Shown: positions 17,571-26,848, numbered from the stretch's first letter. The stretch: 64,000 bases of DNA from Vibrio sp. SCSIO 43135 (GCF_023716665.1 NZ_CP071859.1:1364001-1428000), one strand, 5' to 3'. Numbers and translations are program-made. The notes: generated from the sequence alone by a model not told the origin.

Positions 17571-18332
17571 GTGACTTCCTTGCCAATACTCTCTGTTAAT
17601 CATCTCAGCCTTACAGACTCAGAACGTACACTTTTCAAAGACATTTCTTTTGAGCTGTTTCAAGGTGAAATTCTTGCCATTATGGGGCCTTCCGGCATTG
17701 GTAAATCCATGTTGTCGAAAGCCGTCGCAGGTTTTTTGCCGTCTGATGTTTGGGTGGGCGGAAGTATTCAGATCAACGGTAGTGAAGTGGCACAAACTGC
17801 CATGCTGCAGCGCAGTCAGTCGCAGCGACCTGCGGTCATTTTCCAAGATGCACTTAAAGCGCTGAACCCATTGGCGTCTGTCGAACAACAACTGTGTTTG
17901 GCGTTGACAGGCAACAAAACACGCTTGTCTTCAGCAAACCTAGAAACGGTGACTGCCTTGTTGTCTCAGCTCGGATTTGCGGATCCAAGAGCTGCATTGG
18001 CACAGCACCCAAGTCAGCTATCTGGTGGTCAGCGTCAGCGTATTTGTATTGCGATTGCGTTGCTTGGTAGTGCCAACTTGATCATCGCTGATGAGCCCAC
18101 TAGTGCGCTCGATCCAATCACCGAAGCCGAGATTCTTGAGTTGTTTCGCAGTAGTGTTCAGCAACGTAACATCAGTGGTTTGTTGATTACGCACGATCTA
18201 TCTGCAGCTTTAGCGTGCGACAAAATCTTGGTAATTGCGGATAACACCATGGTGGCGTATGGATCACCATGGCAAGCCATTCATCAAAGTTCACATCCTT
18301 TTTGCCAACAACTTGCGCAGCTACTGCCTTAA
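17571..18332 (+). CDS. Peptide/nickel-type ABC importer ATPase 1 (DppD/NikD-like)
   Basis: 253 residues starting at GTG 17571 with almost no leader beyond the Zur-like site; no Shine-Dalgarno is visible, so initiation may be leaderless. Walker A GPSGIGKS, Q-loop VIFQDALKALNP, signature LSGGQRQR, Walker B LIIADEPTSALDP and H-loop ITHDL are all intact. The Q-loop wording with ALNP is typical of the oligopeptide/nickel importer ATPases. The usual C-terminal oligopeptide-transporter tail with Cys residues is missing. First gene of a four-gene importer operon. Confidence 0.92.
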   Translation: MTSLPILSVNHLSLTDSERTLFKDISFELFQGEILAIMGPSGIGKSMLSKAVAGFLPSDVWVGGSIQINGSEVAQTAMLQRSQSQRPAVIFQDALKALNPLASVEQQLCLALTGNKTRLSSANLETVTALLSQLGFADPRAALAQHPSQLSGGQRQRICIAIALLGSANLIIADEPTSALDPITEAEILELFRSSVQQRNISGLLITHDLSAALACDKILVIADNTMVAYGSPWQAIHQSSHPFCQQLAQLLP

Positions 18333-18352
18333 CCTCATCTCTGGAGCCTATT

Positions 18353-19192
18353 TTGACTAAGCACAATTTGAGTCAGCCTAAATCGGCGGAGGTTCGTTTT
18401 GAGCAAGCCTGTGTCCACTATTACTCCAAACCCAGTTGGTTAGGGGGTAAACCATTTAAAGCGCTTGAGCAATTGGATCTGGCAATCGATACACAAAACA
18501 TTGCGATTGTCGGGCCTTCTGGAGCGGGTAAGTCAACTTTGATTGAGCTGCTATTTGGCCTTCGCAAATCCACATCAGGAGAAGTCTATGTGTGTGGGTA
18601 TCCGTTATCGCGTAGCTCGGCTAAACAACGTCAAGAGTTGTGTCAGCACATTCAATTGATTCCGCAAGAGCCTCAATCGAGCTTGAATCCGTATTACACC
18701 GTTCGCCAGATCTTACTGGAACCGCTAAGCAATATTGGTTTAACGCAAGGGTTAAACGATAAGGTGGAAAAAGTATTGGCGGATGTCGGTTTGGATCTCA
18801 CCTTGTTGGATCGTAACGCGCAGCAGTTATCGGTGGGGCAAGCGCAACGTGTTGCTATCGCCAGAGCTTTGATTGTCGAACCTTGCGTGTTGGTTGCCGA
18901 TGAGCCAACCAGCAGCCTAGACCCCGTCAGTCGTAAACAGATTCTCGACTTGTTGGCAGGCATTCAAAAGAGTCGTCAGATGCGCCTGATTTTGGTGACA
19001 CATGACCTCGATGCTGCACAAACCCTATGCGATGAAATCCTAGTGTTAGACAAAGGGCGAGTCGTAGAGCACGGCACAGCACAAAGCGTGGTAAATAACC
19101 CATCGCACTTGATTACGAGAGCTTTGATGAGCGCTCAACATAAAAGTAATGAATTCACAAAAACCATTGGAGAGGTTTCTTATGCACCTTAG
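18353..19192 (+). CDS. Peptide/nickel-type ABC importer ATPase 2 (DppF/NikE-like)
   Basis: 279 residues from TTG 18353, chosen because TCTGGAG lies 6 bases upstream and no ATG is available before the Walker A. Motifs: GPSGAGKST, IPQEPQSSLNP in the Q-loop, LSVGQAQR as signature (second Gly replaced by Val, common in NikE/DppF partners), LVADEPTSSLDP and VTHDL. Pairs with the ATPase 20 bases upstream as a heterodimer. Its 3' end overlaps the start of the binding-protein gene by 11 bases. Confidence 0.92.
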   Translation: MTKHNLSQPKSAEVRFEQACVHYYSKPSWLGGKPFKALEQLDLAIDTQNIAIVGPSGAGKSTLIELLFGLRKSTSGEVYVCGYPLSRSSAKQRQELCQHIQLIPQEPQSSLNPYYTVRQILLEPLSNIGLTQGLNDKVEKVLADVGLDLTLLDRNAQQLSVGQAQRVAIARALIVEPCVLVADEPTSSLDPVSRKQILDLLAGIQKSRQMRLILVTHDLDAAQTLCDEILVLDKGRVVEHGTAQSVVNNPSHLITRALMSAQHKSNEFTKTIGEVSYAP

Positions 19193-20696
19193 TACTCCCA
19201 AGTTAGCTTTGTCGCTGGCTTTAAGCGCACTGCTGACGGGTTGTTTCGACTCCGGCGAAAGTAAGCCAGAAGCGGAAAAAGCAGCAGCACCACAAGCGAC
19301 GGAAATTCGCGTTGCAATGATGCAACCGCCACGCACAGGCTTGTCACCACTTTCAGATGACGCATTCAAGTTATCACGTTGGAGCACGGCAGAAACGCTG
19401 GTGAATCTAAACGACCAGTCGGTTGCAGAGCCTATGCTAGCAACAGAGTGGGAACAAGTTGACCCGATGACGTGGCAATTCACAGTACGTAAGGGCGTGA
19501 AATTCCACGATGGTTCTGACCTTGATGCCAACGCGGTTGTAAACTCTCTACAAAAAGCATTAGATGCAGCACCTAAGCCACGCATCTTGGACGGTATCGA
19601 ATGGCAAGTTCGCGCATTGGACGACTTCACTGTTGAAATCAAAACGACCTTTAACGATCCATTGTTGCCAAGCCGTTTATCTAGCCCGCAATTAGCTGTT
19701 CTTTCTGGTGCTGCTTATCAAGAAAATGGTCGAGTTGTGCCAATCAATGCCGGTACAGGGCCATTCGTACTGACAGAAATCAACGGTACAACCAGCGCGA
19801 AACTGAAGCGTTTTGATGGTTACTGGGGTGAAAAAGCGAAAGTAGACAGCATCTTCGCTGAATACGTACCAAATGGCTTCGCTCGTGCTGCAGCACTGCG
19901 CACTGGTGAAGCAGATGTGGTTGAAGCAGTTACGGTATCGCAAATCGCGATGATGGAATCTTCACAGCTGCACGAAGTAGCTATGCCACGTACCAACACG
20001 CTTTACCTAAACAACAAATCAGATGTGTTTAGCCAGTTCGGTTTGCGTAAAGCAGCGGCTCAAGCGGTCAACCGTGAGCAAATCATCAAAACGGTTTACG
20101 AGAACCACGCTGATTCAGCGAAGGGCCTGTTAGGTCCTGCATTGGCTTGGGCTCAGCCAATTCGTGATGCGAACCCGCGTATGGAAACGATGGAGATGCG
20201 TTATGCAGATGGTGAGAAGATAACAATAGGAACTTTCACTGACCGTGCAGAGTTACCAGAAGTAGCGGTTCTATTGAAACAACAACTTGAAGCGGCTGGT
20301 TTTGTAGTCGAGCTTGACGTTCGTGAATACGCACAAATTGAAAACGACGCGCTAGCGGGTAAGTTTGATGCCTTCTTGCTATCACGTGCAACAGTACTGG
20401 ATTCGGGTGATCCAGTGGCGTACATGCAAAGTGATTTCAGTTGTAAAGGATCATACAACCTCGGTCAATTCTGTTCTGACGAAGTGGATGCTGCACTGAA
20501 ACATGCTGATCTTCAGCCATTAGGCGAGAAACGCCAACAAGCGATCATCGAGGCAGAAAGCAAAATCCTTGAGCAATATGCTGTGATTCCACTGCTGCAC
20601 GAGCGTGTAATTCAAGGTGAGAGTAACCGCATGAAGAATGTACAACGTGACCCGCGTGAGCGTCGCCTGATCGACCAGTTTACTCAGGTGAACTAA
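19182..20696 (+). CDS. Family 5 solute-binding lipoprotein (peptide/metal-complex importer)
   Basis: 504 residues from ATG 19182 (GAGAGG upstream). The signal peptide ends in the lipobox LLTGC, so the protein is anchored at Cys18. The rest is a full SBP_bac_5 domain (LATEWEQVDPMTWQFTVRKGVKFHDGSDL, TGTGPF-like loop, FDGYWG, LYLNN, AAAQAVNREQI). Family members bind peptides, nickel chelates or opine metallophores; the Zur-like site upstream points towards a metal complex, which is inference. Order here is ATPase-ATPase-binding protein-permease. Confidence 0.92.
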   Translation: MHLSTPKLALSLALSALLTGCFDSGESKPEAEKAAAPQATEIRVAMMQPPRTGLSPLSDDAFKLSRWSTAETLVNLNDQSVAEPMLATEWEQVDPMTWQFTVRKGVKFHDGSDLDANAVVNSLQKALDAAPKPRILDGIEWQVRALDDFTVEIKTTFNDPLLPSRLSSPQLAVLSGAAYQENGRVVPINAGTGPFVLTEINGTTSAKLKRFDGYWGEKAKVDSIFAEYVPNGFARAAALRTGEADVVEAVTVSQIAMMESSQLHEVAMPRTNTLYLNNKSDVFSQFGLRKAAAQAVNREQIIKTVYENHADSAKGLLGPALAWAQPIRDANPRMETMEMRYADGEKITIGTFTDRAELPEVAVLLKQQLEAAGFVVELDVREYAQIENDALAGKFDAFLLSRATVLDSGDPVAYMQSDFSCKGSYNLGQFCSDEVDAALKHADLQPLGEKRQQAIIEAESKILEQYAVIPLLHERVIQGESNRMKNVQRDPRERRLIDQFTQVN

Positions 20697-20700
20697 CGCG

Positions 20701-22464
20701 ATGTTGTCTGTTGCCAACATGCGCTCTCGTTTGAGTGCTTGTATGCCTGAGTGGGTTACGCGCTTTTTGTCGCGTGTCTTGTCACTCGCTGTAGTGGTTG
20801 TGCTGGTGGGGTTGATGCCAGATATTGCTGGTATCGATCCAAGCCAATCAATTCTCCGTGCCCGCGCGGGTGCTCAGCAATTACTGACGGCAGAAGCTCT
20901 GCAAGCGATTCGAGAAGATCTTCAACTCGACCGCAGCGCTGCTGAGCGACTGTGGGATTGGCTGACGCTTGCCATGCAAGGTGACTTGGGTGTCTCTTGG
21001 GTAAGCGGTGCATCTGTGATGGAGAGCGTTCAGCAAACCGCAAAAACGTCGTTGTTACTTATGGTAACAGCGCTAGGCATGGCATCTGTAATGTGCATGA
21101 TAGGTGTGCTTTATACAGTGCGTCGTTGGCAACAGAATCGTCTAGCTACTGAAGGTTTGGGGCATCATGACACGTTTAGCTCTGTGTTGGTCTCACTGCC
21201 TGAGTATGTAATTGCTTCATTGCTTATTATGGTGTTCTCCATTTGGCTAGGATGGTTCCCGCCATATGGTTGGCAAGGTACACAGAACCTTTGGTTACCA
21301 AGTTTGGCAATGGCATTGCCTGCTGCTGGTTTATTTGGTCGTTTACTCAATGACAGTTTGAAGCGTGTACTGGACGAGCCGTGGGTCATCACTTGGCTAT
21401 CGGCGAACGTGAGTAAGTTCCAGATATTACGTTTCGCATTATGGCGTGCTGTCAGTAACTTGATTCCACAAATTGCTATGACGGTAATTGGTCTGACTGG
21501 CGGTGCAGTTGCTGTGGAACAAGTGTTCTCCATTCCGGGTATCGGAAGATTGATCTTAGGGGCTGCAAAGTCACAAGATTTGCCAATGTTGCAAGGTGGT
21601 TTATTGGTGCTATTAGTGTTCTCAATGTTGATCAGTAGTACGAGTATCCTACTGCAACGTTGGTTATTGGGGCACAGTGTCACCAGCGGCAAGCTTATCA
21701 GCAGTCATAGCACGTTTCGTTTCACGCAAAGCACTACCAAACGTATCATCAGCGCAACTATTTTTGTCTTGTTAATTGGTTGTGCCGGTTGGGCATTAAT
21801 GCGAGATCCTTATACCATCCAATTTACTCGCCTTGAGTCGCCGAGTTTAGCTGCGCCCTTTGGTGCTGATGCTGTTGGGCGAGATCTACTTGCTCGAGTT
21901 GGCGGCGGTATGATGTCGACGATTAAGATGGGCGTTATTGCAACCTTCTTAAGTTTAGTGGTTGGTTTGCTTTTGGGTTTTGTAACTCGCTTTAGCCAAG
22001 GGCTAATCGAGATCACCAAAGGCGTACCATACATCGTCGCGGGCCTTCTGATCGCGGGTCTTACAGGGATGAATCCGAACAGCGCTCTTATTGCGATTGT
22101 TCTCGTTTCTTGGGCACCGCTTGCAGCGCACTGCGCAAGTTTGTTAATGGAAGCCAAGGCGCAGCCGTACACGCATCTAGCGCCAATTTGGGGAACCAGT
22201 CAGTGGCGAGTACTGCGTTATTATTTGTTGCCTTATGTGCTGCCGCCGCTGTTGCGTCATGCATTCCTACGTCTTCCGTACATTACACTCAGCCTAACTT
22301 CTTTGAGCTTTATTGGGCTTGGTGTGAAGCCACCAGAACCTGAGTGGGGTTTATTGATTGCTGAGAACTTGCTTTATATCGAACGTTCACCGATAGGGGT
22401 GTTAATGCCTATTCTCGGTTTGGTCATGCTGTCTATCGCAGTGAACCTGATGTTTGACGACTAG
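20701..22464 (+). CDS. Fused DppB-DppC-type ABC importer permease
   Basis: 587 residues, about twice the usual permease size. Residues 1-325 are a DppB/NikB-like half, with the periplasmic segment after helix 1 and the coupling region VEQVFSIPGIGRLILGA. Residues about 345-587 are a DppC/NikC-like half with FGADAVGRDLLARV and a second inner-membrane transport domain ending LSFIGLGVKPPEPEWGLLI. One frame with no stop between halves, so it is a genuine fusion that would alone supply both transmembrane subunits. It begins 4 bases after the binding-protein gene and ends the operon. Confidence 0.93.
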   Translation: MLSVANMRSRLSACMPEWVTRFLSRVLSLAVVVVLVGLMPDIAGIDPSQSILRARAGAQQLLTAEALQAIREDLQLDRSAAERLWDWLTLAMQGDLGVSWVSGASVMESVQQTAKTSLLLMVTALGMASVMCMIGVLYTVRRWQQNRLATEGLGHHDTFSSVLVSLPEYVIASLLIMVFSIWLGWFPPYGWQGTQNLWLPSLAMALPAAGLFGRLLNDSLKRVLDEPWVITWLSANVSKFQILRFALWRAVSNLIPQIAMTVIGLTGGAVAVEQVFSIPGIGRLILGAAKSQDLPMLQGGLLVLLVFSMLISSTSILLQRWLLGHSVTSGKLISSHSTFRFTQSTTKRIISATIFVLLIGCAGWALMRDPYTIQFTRLESPSLAAPFGADAVGRDLLARVGGGMMSTIKMGVIATFLSLVVGLLLGFVTRFSQGLIEITKGVPYIVAGLLIAGLTGMNPNSALIAIVLVSWAPLAAHCASLLMEAKAQPYTHLAPIWGTSQWRVLRYYLLPYVLPPLLRHAFLRLPYITLSLTSLSFIGLGVKPPEPEWGLLIAENLLYIERSPIGVLMPILGLVMLSIAVNLMFDD

Positions 22465-22504
22465 GAGCTCAGGACTCTTTAAAGCTTGCCTATATTATCA
22501 GTCG

Positions 22505-23530
22505 TCACTTTATGCTTACTCTCGTACTCGTGATTAAGTGAATCACACCGTATAGGTATACGACTGCTATTCCGACGCTGACAACCCTCAGTTGAAAGCT
22601 GTCCAAAATACTAAAGCCAACATTGTCTGACTGAATGAGCAATATCGCATAGGGAGAAAGCATGAATTTGCCGAGAGGCTTCCAATTAGAGCAGTAGATA
22701 ATGACGCCCAGTATCAAGGTAAACATGAATGTTAAACACAGCTCGATGGCGACGCTAGGACCGAACTTAAGGCTAATCAAGGCATATGAGTAATAACCTA
22801 GCACGGCAAGCCCACCACCAATCAGGTTAGCATATACATAACGTAAGCTGTCTTGCCTAATTATTGCTAAATCTGGTGTAAGCGTTAGAACACAAATTGC
22901 GACTAATACGACATAGTAATGCGATAGGTCAAACAGAATAAAAGAGAAAGCTGCGGGCAAAAATATCGCAATTGCTTGCCATTCATTGGAGAAAAGTTGA
23001 GGAGTGGAGCTCACCTGGGTGTTTGTAGTGTTTGCCTCATCATTAGGTGTGAGCCGCCGCGTTACGTAGGAAAATGCTTTGTCTAACGCGAAGCATAATG
23101 ACATCGCAAACAATAAGTTAGCGACTAGGTAATAGCTAAAGTCCGCAACGATCGAATGATTTGCAAAAGTCACTGCACAGACAAGAGCAAAGCTAAGCAC
23201 TCCTATTGCAGTATGAAGTTGGTTATGGCTGTATCGTTCCCACCAATACAGCAAAAACAATACTAACGCAGTGGCGAGCACAAATAGAAGCGTGGAAGTG
23301 GAATAGAGTGTGCTGATTGCCAGCCCTAATGCAATACCGCCTAGGGCAACCAGAAATAATGATGCATACTGCTTGACTGAAAGTTCGGTTAACTCGTTAT
23401 ATCGGATGTGCAGACACAACAGCGGAAAGAAAAACGCGTAGGGCCATGTATAGAGATAAAGGACTCCAACCGCAATAGTAAAAGTCACGGCTAAGTGAAT
23501 GGTGTTAACTAGGCTTTGCTGTTTTATCAC
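22505..23530 (-). CDS. Polytopic membrane protein, FUSC/DUF2955-like
   Basis: 341 residues with about ten hydrophobic segments arranged in two blocks of five, separated by a short hydrophilic linker (about residues 165-190). The size and duplicated layout resemble DUF2955/FUSC-type proteins, which often accompany HlyD-like efflux adaptors; the assignment rests on architecture only. No HlyD gene is adjacent. Read convergently towards the importer operon. Confidence 0.6.
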   Translation of the reverse strand: MIKQQSLVNTIHLAVTFTIAVGVLYLYTWPYAFFFPLLCLHIRYNELTELSVKQYASLFLVALGGIALGLAISTLYSTSTLLFVLATALVLFLLYWWERYSHNQLHTAIGVLSFALVCAVTFANHSIVADFSYYLVANLLFAMSLCFALDKAFSYVTRRLTPNDEANTTNTQVSSTPQLFSNEWQAIAIFLPAAFSFILFDLSHYYVVLVAICVLTLTPDLAIIRQDSLRYVYANLIGGGLAVLGYYSYALISLKFGPSVAIELCLTFMFTLILGVIIYCSNWKPLGKFMLSPYAILLIQSDNVGFSILDSFQLRVVSVGIAVVYLYGVIHLITSTRVSIK

Positions 23531-23600
23531 ATTCTATCCAATAGTCTCGCAAATATGGCAACCTAGAGCCAATACTGACTCTAGGCTAAACAGCGGCCGA

Positions 23601-25085
23601 CTAACGAAGGTATCTGTTTTTTAGGTGTGTTTTGAAGTACTCGGCATTGAGGGTTTCACCAGTTGCACCTTTCACCAGCTCATCCGTCGTTAATAAACTC
23701 CCTTTACTCCAAATATTATCAGACAACCAAGTGAATATTGGGCTTAGATCACCACTTTGGATTGCCCCATCAACATCAACGGTTTTCTGCATAGCTGCCA
23801 TAAACTGAGCCGCGTACATTGCACCAAGCGTATAGCTTGGGAAGTAGCCAAATGCGCCGTCTGTCCAGTGAATATCCTGCATACAACCGTTTTTGTAGTT
23901 GCCTTCGGTACTTAGCCCCAAGTACTGCTGCATTTTTTGGTTCCAAAGCTCTGGTACATCGGTATGTTTGATCGCACCGTTCATCAGATCGCGTTCGATT
24001 TCGTAGCGAAGGATGACGTGAGCAGGGTAGGTGAGTTCATCAGCGTCCACTCGGATGAAGTCTTTCTTCACTCGGGTATAGAGTTTTTGGAAGTTCTGCT
24101 GCGAGAATAGTTCGGCATTGTGACCATTAAAGTGCTGGCCCGCTAAATGAGCAAGGTGTTCGATAAACGCATCACTACGTCCCACTTGCATCTCAAAAAA
24201 GAGCGATTGTGATTCATGGATACCCATCGAACGCGCTTCACCCGACGGTAAGCCTGAAAGGCTCTTTGGGAGGCCTTGCTCGTAACGAGCATGACCCGTT
24301 TCATGTACGATACCCATCAACGACTGAACAAACTCGCTTTGATCATAGCGAGTAGTGATTCGTACATCACTTGGCACACCACCACAGAATGGGTGAACAC
24401 TTTCGTCTAAGCGCCCGTGCTCAAAATCAAACTGAAGCAGTTTCATGACATCGAGGCCAAGCGCTTTTTGTTGCTCGGTCGCGTAAGTGCCTTGAGGTTG
24501 AATAAACTGCTCACTCGCCTGCTTATCAAGCGCCTGGTCGATAAGGTCGGGCAGCCAGCTTTTCACATCGTTGAACAGAGTATCTAGAGACTGTGAGCTA
24601 GTCCCAGGTTCATAGATATCAAGCATGGCATCGTATGGCGACAACCCGGTTGCTTCTGCGCGAATCTGCGCTTCTTCTTGAGAAAGCTTAACGACCTCAG
24701 CCCAGTTTTTTTCAAAACCTTGCCAATCGTTGTCACCACGTTGTGTTCGCCAAGCATGTTCACACTTTGATCCCGCAAGTGATTTTGCTTGAACCAAAGA
24801 TTCTGGTAGTACATTGGCTTGTAGCCATTGGCGCTTAAGTTCGCGAAGTGTGGCGCTATCTTGTGTTGAAAGCGCTTCGCTTTCTGCTTGTGCAAACCAA
24901 TCGCTGAGCTGAGGTTGAGTCAATAGTCCATGGATATGAACAGAGAGCTCGGCCATTGCTTCAGAACGAGCTTGGTTACCACCTGCAGGCATAACGGCTG
25001 CTTGGTCCCAGCCACAAATAGCAGCTAAGTGATTAAAATGAGAGATTTTTTTAGAATGTTGTACTAGTTTGTCGAATGCACTCAT
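23601..25085 (-). CDS. M32-family metallocarboxypeptidase
   Basis: 494 residues, the normal length for carboxypeptidase Taq-type enzymes. The zinc site is HETGH (GIVHETGHARYEQGLP), followed by ESQSLFFEMQVGRS, which supplies the third ligand, and by IRVDADELTYPAHVILRYEIER and the LGAMYAAQF block, all family hallmarks. It removes C-terminal residues from peptides in the cytoplasm. GGAAGG precedes the ATG. A small membrane-peptide gene lies upstream on the same strand. Confidence 0.95.
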   Translation of the reverse strand: MSAFDKLVQHSKKISHFNHLAAICGWDQAAVMPAGGNQARSEAMAELSVHIHGLLTQPQLSDWFAQAESEALSTQDSATLRELKRQWLQANVLPESLVQAKSLAGSKCEHAWRTQRGDNDWQGFEKNWAEVVKLSQEEAQIRAEATGLSPYDAMLDIYEPGTSSQSLDTLFNDVKSWLPDLIDQALDKQASEQFIQPQGTYATEQQKALGLDVMKLLQFDFEHGRLDESVHPFCGGVPSDVRITTRYDQSEFVQSLMGIVHETGHARYEQGLPKSLSGLPSGEARSMGIHESQSLFFEMQVGRSDAFIEHLAHLAGQHFNGHNAELFSQQNFQKLYTRVKKDFIRVDADELTYPAHVILRYEIERDLMNGAIKHTDVPELWNQKMQQYLGLSTEGNYKNGCMQDIHWTDGAFGYFPSYTLGAMYAAQFMAAMQKTVDVDGAIQSGDLSPIFTWLSDNIWSKGSLLTTDELVKGATGETLNAEYFKTHLKNRYLR

Positions 25086-25173
25086 AAGAAGCCTTCCGTG
25101 ACGTATAAAGGTTCAATGAGTGTATCAATATCATTGGGCGGAAAGCTATAGCCAAATAGCGGCTAACGTGTTG

Positions 25174-25326
25174 TTAAGCCAGAACTTGGTAGAGCAGGGC
25201 AGACAGCCCTGAACAGCGTCTAAATTGATTACCTAGACCATCGGTGATGGTTTGGCAGTCGTTAAATCCAAACAGCAGCGCCAGTGCAGTCACTATGATG
25301 AAAGCGATGAAGATCAATTTTAACAC
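25174..25326 (-). CDS. 50-residue single-span membrane peptide
   Basis: Starts at GTG 25326 with TAGGAAA 5-11 bases upstream and ends at TAA 25174. Residues 2-20 are a continuous hydrophobic helix (LKLIFIAFIIVTALALLFG), followed by a short polar tail with two cysteines (DCQTITDG, RRCSG). No homologue recognised. The ribosome site, the start-anchored helix and its place in an otherwise empty gap make it a likely real gene. It could be co-transcribed with the carboxypeptidase 88 bases downstream. Confidence 0.55.
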   Translation of the reverse strand: MLKLIFIAFIIVTALALLFGFNDCQTITDGLGNQFRRCSGLSALLYQVLA

Positions 25327-25390
25327 AGGGATTTCCTAAGGTTTCGTGCCGCTAAACGAGTTATGGGATTACTTGATGACTGAGCGGGTA

Positions 25391-25457
25391 AAAAGGAGCC
25401 ACACCACGAGAGTTCAAAGAAACCGGAAATAGGATGTCGTGAAGTGGAGTGTGGCTC
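25391..25457 (-). terminator. Long-loop hairpin after the glycine-zipper gene
   Basis: GAGCCACAC (25396-25404) pairs with GTGTGGCTC (25449-25457) over a 44-base interval; read leftward the stem is followed by CTTTTTAC. It is 31 bases beyond the stop of the gene at 25489. Confidence 0.5.
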
Positions 25458-25488
25458 AATAGGGGGCGGTAGTGCCGCGAAACTTAGC

Positions 25489-25914
25489 TTAGTTTAGTGC
25501 TACGTATTTTTTATCGACCATACAGTTACGAAGTACGGTTTTGTATGATTCTAGGTTTTGCTGCTCGGCCGCTTGTGCGCCACGGTTACCTTTGACGCGT
25601 CCGCCAACAACACCAATTGCTGCACCTGTTTTTGCTGCATCAGAACCTGAACCACCGCTGATAGCACCGATTGCTGCGCCAGCCGCGGCTGCTTTAGCTG
25701 CACCACGTACGCCGCTACCTTTACTGCTTTCTACTGGTTGCTGAGTGCTCTGTGCGAGAGTTTGACACTCTTGAAGCTCGGCTTGTGCTTGTTCTTGAGT
25801 CACGTTGTCGTAATCGAAGATCAAGTTAGTAGTCGGGTCAGTCACCGCACCACCTTGGGCAAAAGCGAATTGGCTTACTAGTGCGAGTGATAGGCAAGTT
25901 AGGGTTTTCTTCAT
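25489..25914 (-). CDS. Exported glycine-zipper protein
   Basis: 141 residues. Signal peptide 1-19 (MKKTLTCLSLALVSQFAFA). Residues about 66-105 carry a Gly/Ala-rich zipper (GAAKAAAAGAAIGAISGGSG... GAAIGVVGGRVKG) of the kind that inserts in or lies on the outer membrane. Two cysteines flank it (QECQT, RNCMV) and could be disulfide-linked. Probably periplasmic or outer-membrane associated; exact function unknown. Confidence 0.8.
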   Translation of the reverse strand: MKKTLTCLSLALVSQFAFAQGGAVTDPTTNLIFDYDNVTQEQAQAELQECQTLAQSTQQPVESSKGSGVRGAAKAAAAGAAIGAISGGSGSDAAKTGAAIGVVGGRVKGNRGAQAAEQQNLESYKTVLRNCMVDKKYVALN

Positions 25915-26049
25915 CGGAAGTACCTTAGTGTGAAGCTAAATTTAGTAGGCGGTATTCAAACAAATAGATGAGCTCAGTTTTGATAATGCTTATTATCAGC
26001 ATTGAGTTTTAGGCACTAATCACCAAGACGCTGGTAATTTTATAATGAT

Positions 26050-26072
26050 GGCGTTACCTTGAAGGTTACGCC
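26050..26072. promoter_or_regulatory. Inverted repeat upstream of the LysE-type exporter gene
   Basis: GGCGTTACCTT (26050-26060) and AAGGTTACGCC (26062-26072) form an 11-bp dyad with one mismatch around a single central base, 53 bases before the start codon. Candidate operator or leader hairpin; no regulator gene adjoins. Confidence 0.4.
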
Positions 26073-26124
26073 TAGTGGGCGGTCTACTGCCTAGAGTTGG
26101 CAGTGAAATGATTTAGGGACGAAC

Positions 26125-26763
26125 ATGCTTATTCAAAACTTCGAAGCGTTTATTATCGCAATCACTATTCTTACGCTCACCCCAGGGTTAGATACCGCAC
26201 TGGTTATTCGCAATACCTCGCGGGGCGGTTTTGTTGATGGTGCCGTCACCAGTGTTGGCATTTGTAGTGGCTTGTTTGTTCATGCTCTGTTCTCAGCCAT
26301 TGGTATTTCTGCGATTTTGGCTCAATCAGCCGAGCTGTTTAATGTCATCAAGTGGATTGGTGCGGCGTATTTGATTTGGTTAGGGCTATCTAGTTTGCGT
26401 ACAACACTCAAGTCTTCGAGTGGCCTTACCATCCAAGAAGGTTCACAACACACATTCAGTGGTAGAAGATCGATGCGTGAAGGGTTTCTATCTAATGTAT
26501 TAAACCCTAAAACAGCGGTGTTTTATCTCGCGTTCTTGCCTCAGTTTATTGATCCAGCAGGTTCTGCGCTGATGCAGTCGATGTTTATGGCGGGGCTTCA
26601 TTTTGTTATTGCGATGCTTTGGCAGTGTGGCCTTGCGGGCGCTTTAAACAAAGCGAAATCGCTGTTGAACAACGGCAGTTTTATGCGTTGGATGGAAGGG
26701 ACAACGGGCGCTGTACTCGTGTTGCTGGGCGTTAAGTTGATGACGGAGGACAACCCAGTTTAG
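26125..26763 (+). CDS. LysE/RhtB-family amino acid exporter
   Basis: 212 residues with six predicted membrane segments. Family markers are LTPGLDTALVIRNTSRGG in the first loop, KWIGAAYLIWLGLSSLR in helix 3 and REGFLSNVLNPKTAVFYLAFLPQFI in helix 4. RhtB-type members export threonine, homoserine or other amino acids using proton-motive force. Stand-alone gene with an inverted repeat upstream. Substrate not inferable. Confidence 0.94.
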   Translation: MLIQNFEAFIIAITILTLTPGLDTALVIRNTSRGGFVDGAVTSVGICSGLFVHALFSAIGISAILAQSAELFNVIKWIGAAYLIWLGLSSLRTTLKSSSGLTIQEGSQHTFSGRRSMREGFLSNVLNPKTAVFYLAFLPQFIDPAGSALMQSMFMAGLHFVIAMLWQCGLAGALNKAKSLLNNGSFMRWMEGTTGAVLVLLGVKLMTEDNPV

Positions 26764-26848
26764 TCCGGCTGTTATTTCGCACTTATTATCTGAAATCGGG
26801 TCTTTACAAAGAGAACATCAGCTAGTTAAAGCATGAAAGAGCAGTTGG

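Noticed and set aside
19046..19642. 198-codon minus-strand frame
   Set aside because: Overlaps the ends and starts of two well-supported genes on the other strand; shadow frame.
21165..21692. 175-codon minus-strand frame opposite the fused permease
   Set aside because: Antisense shadow of the DppB-like half; no start signal and no family likeness.
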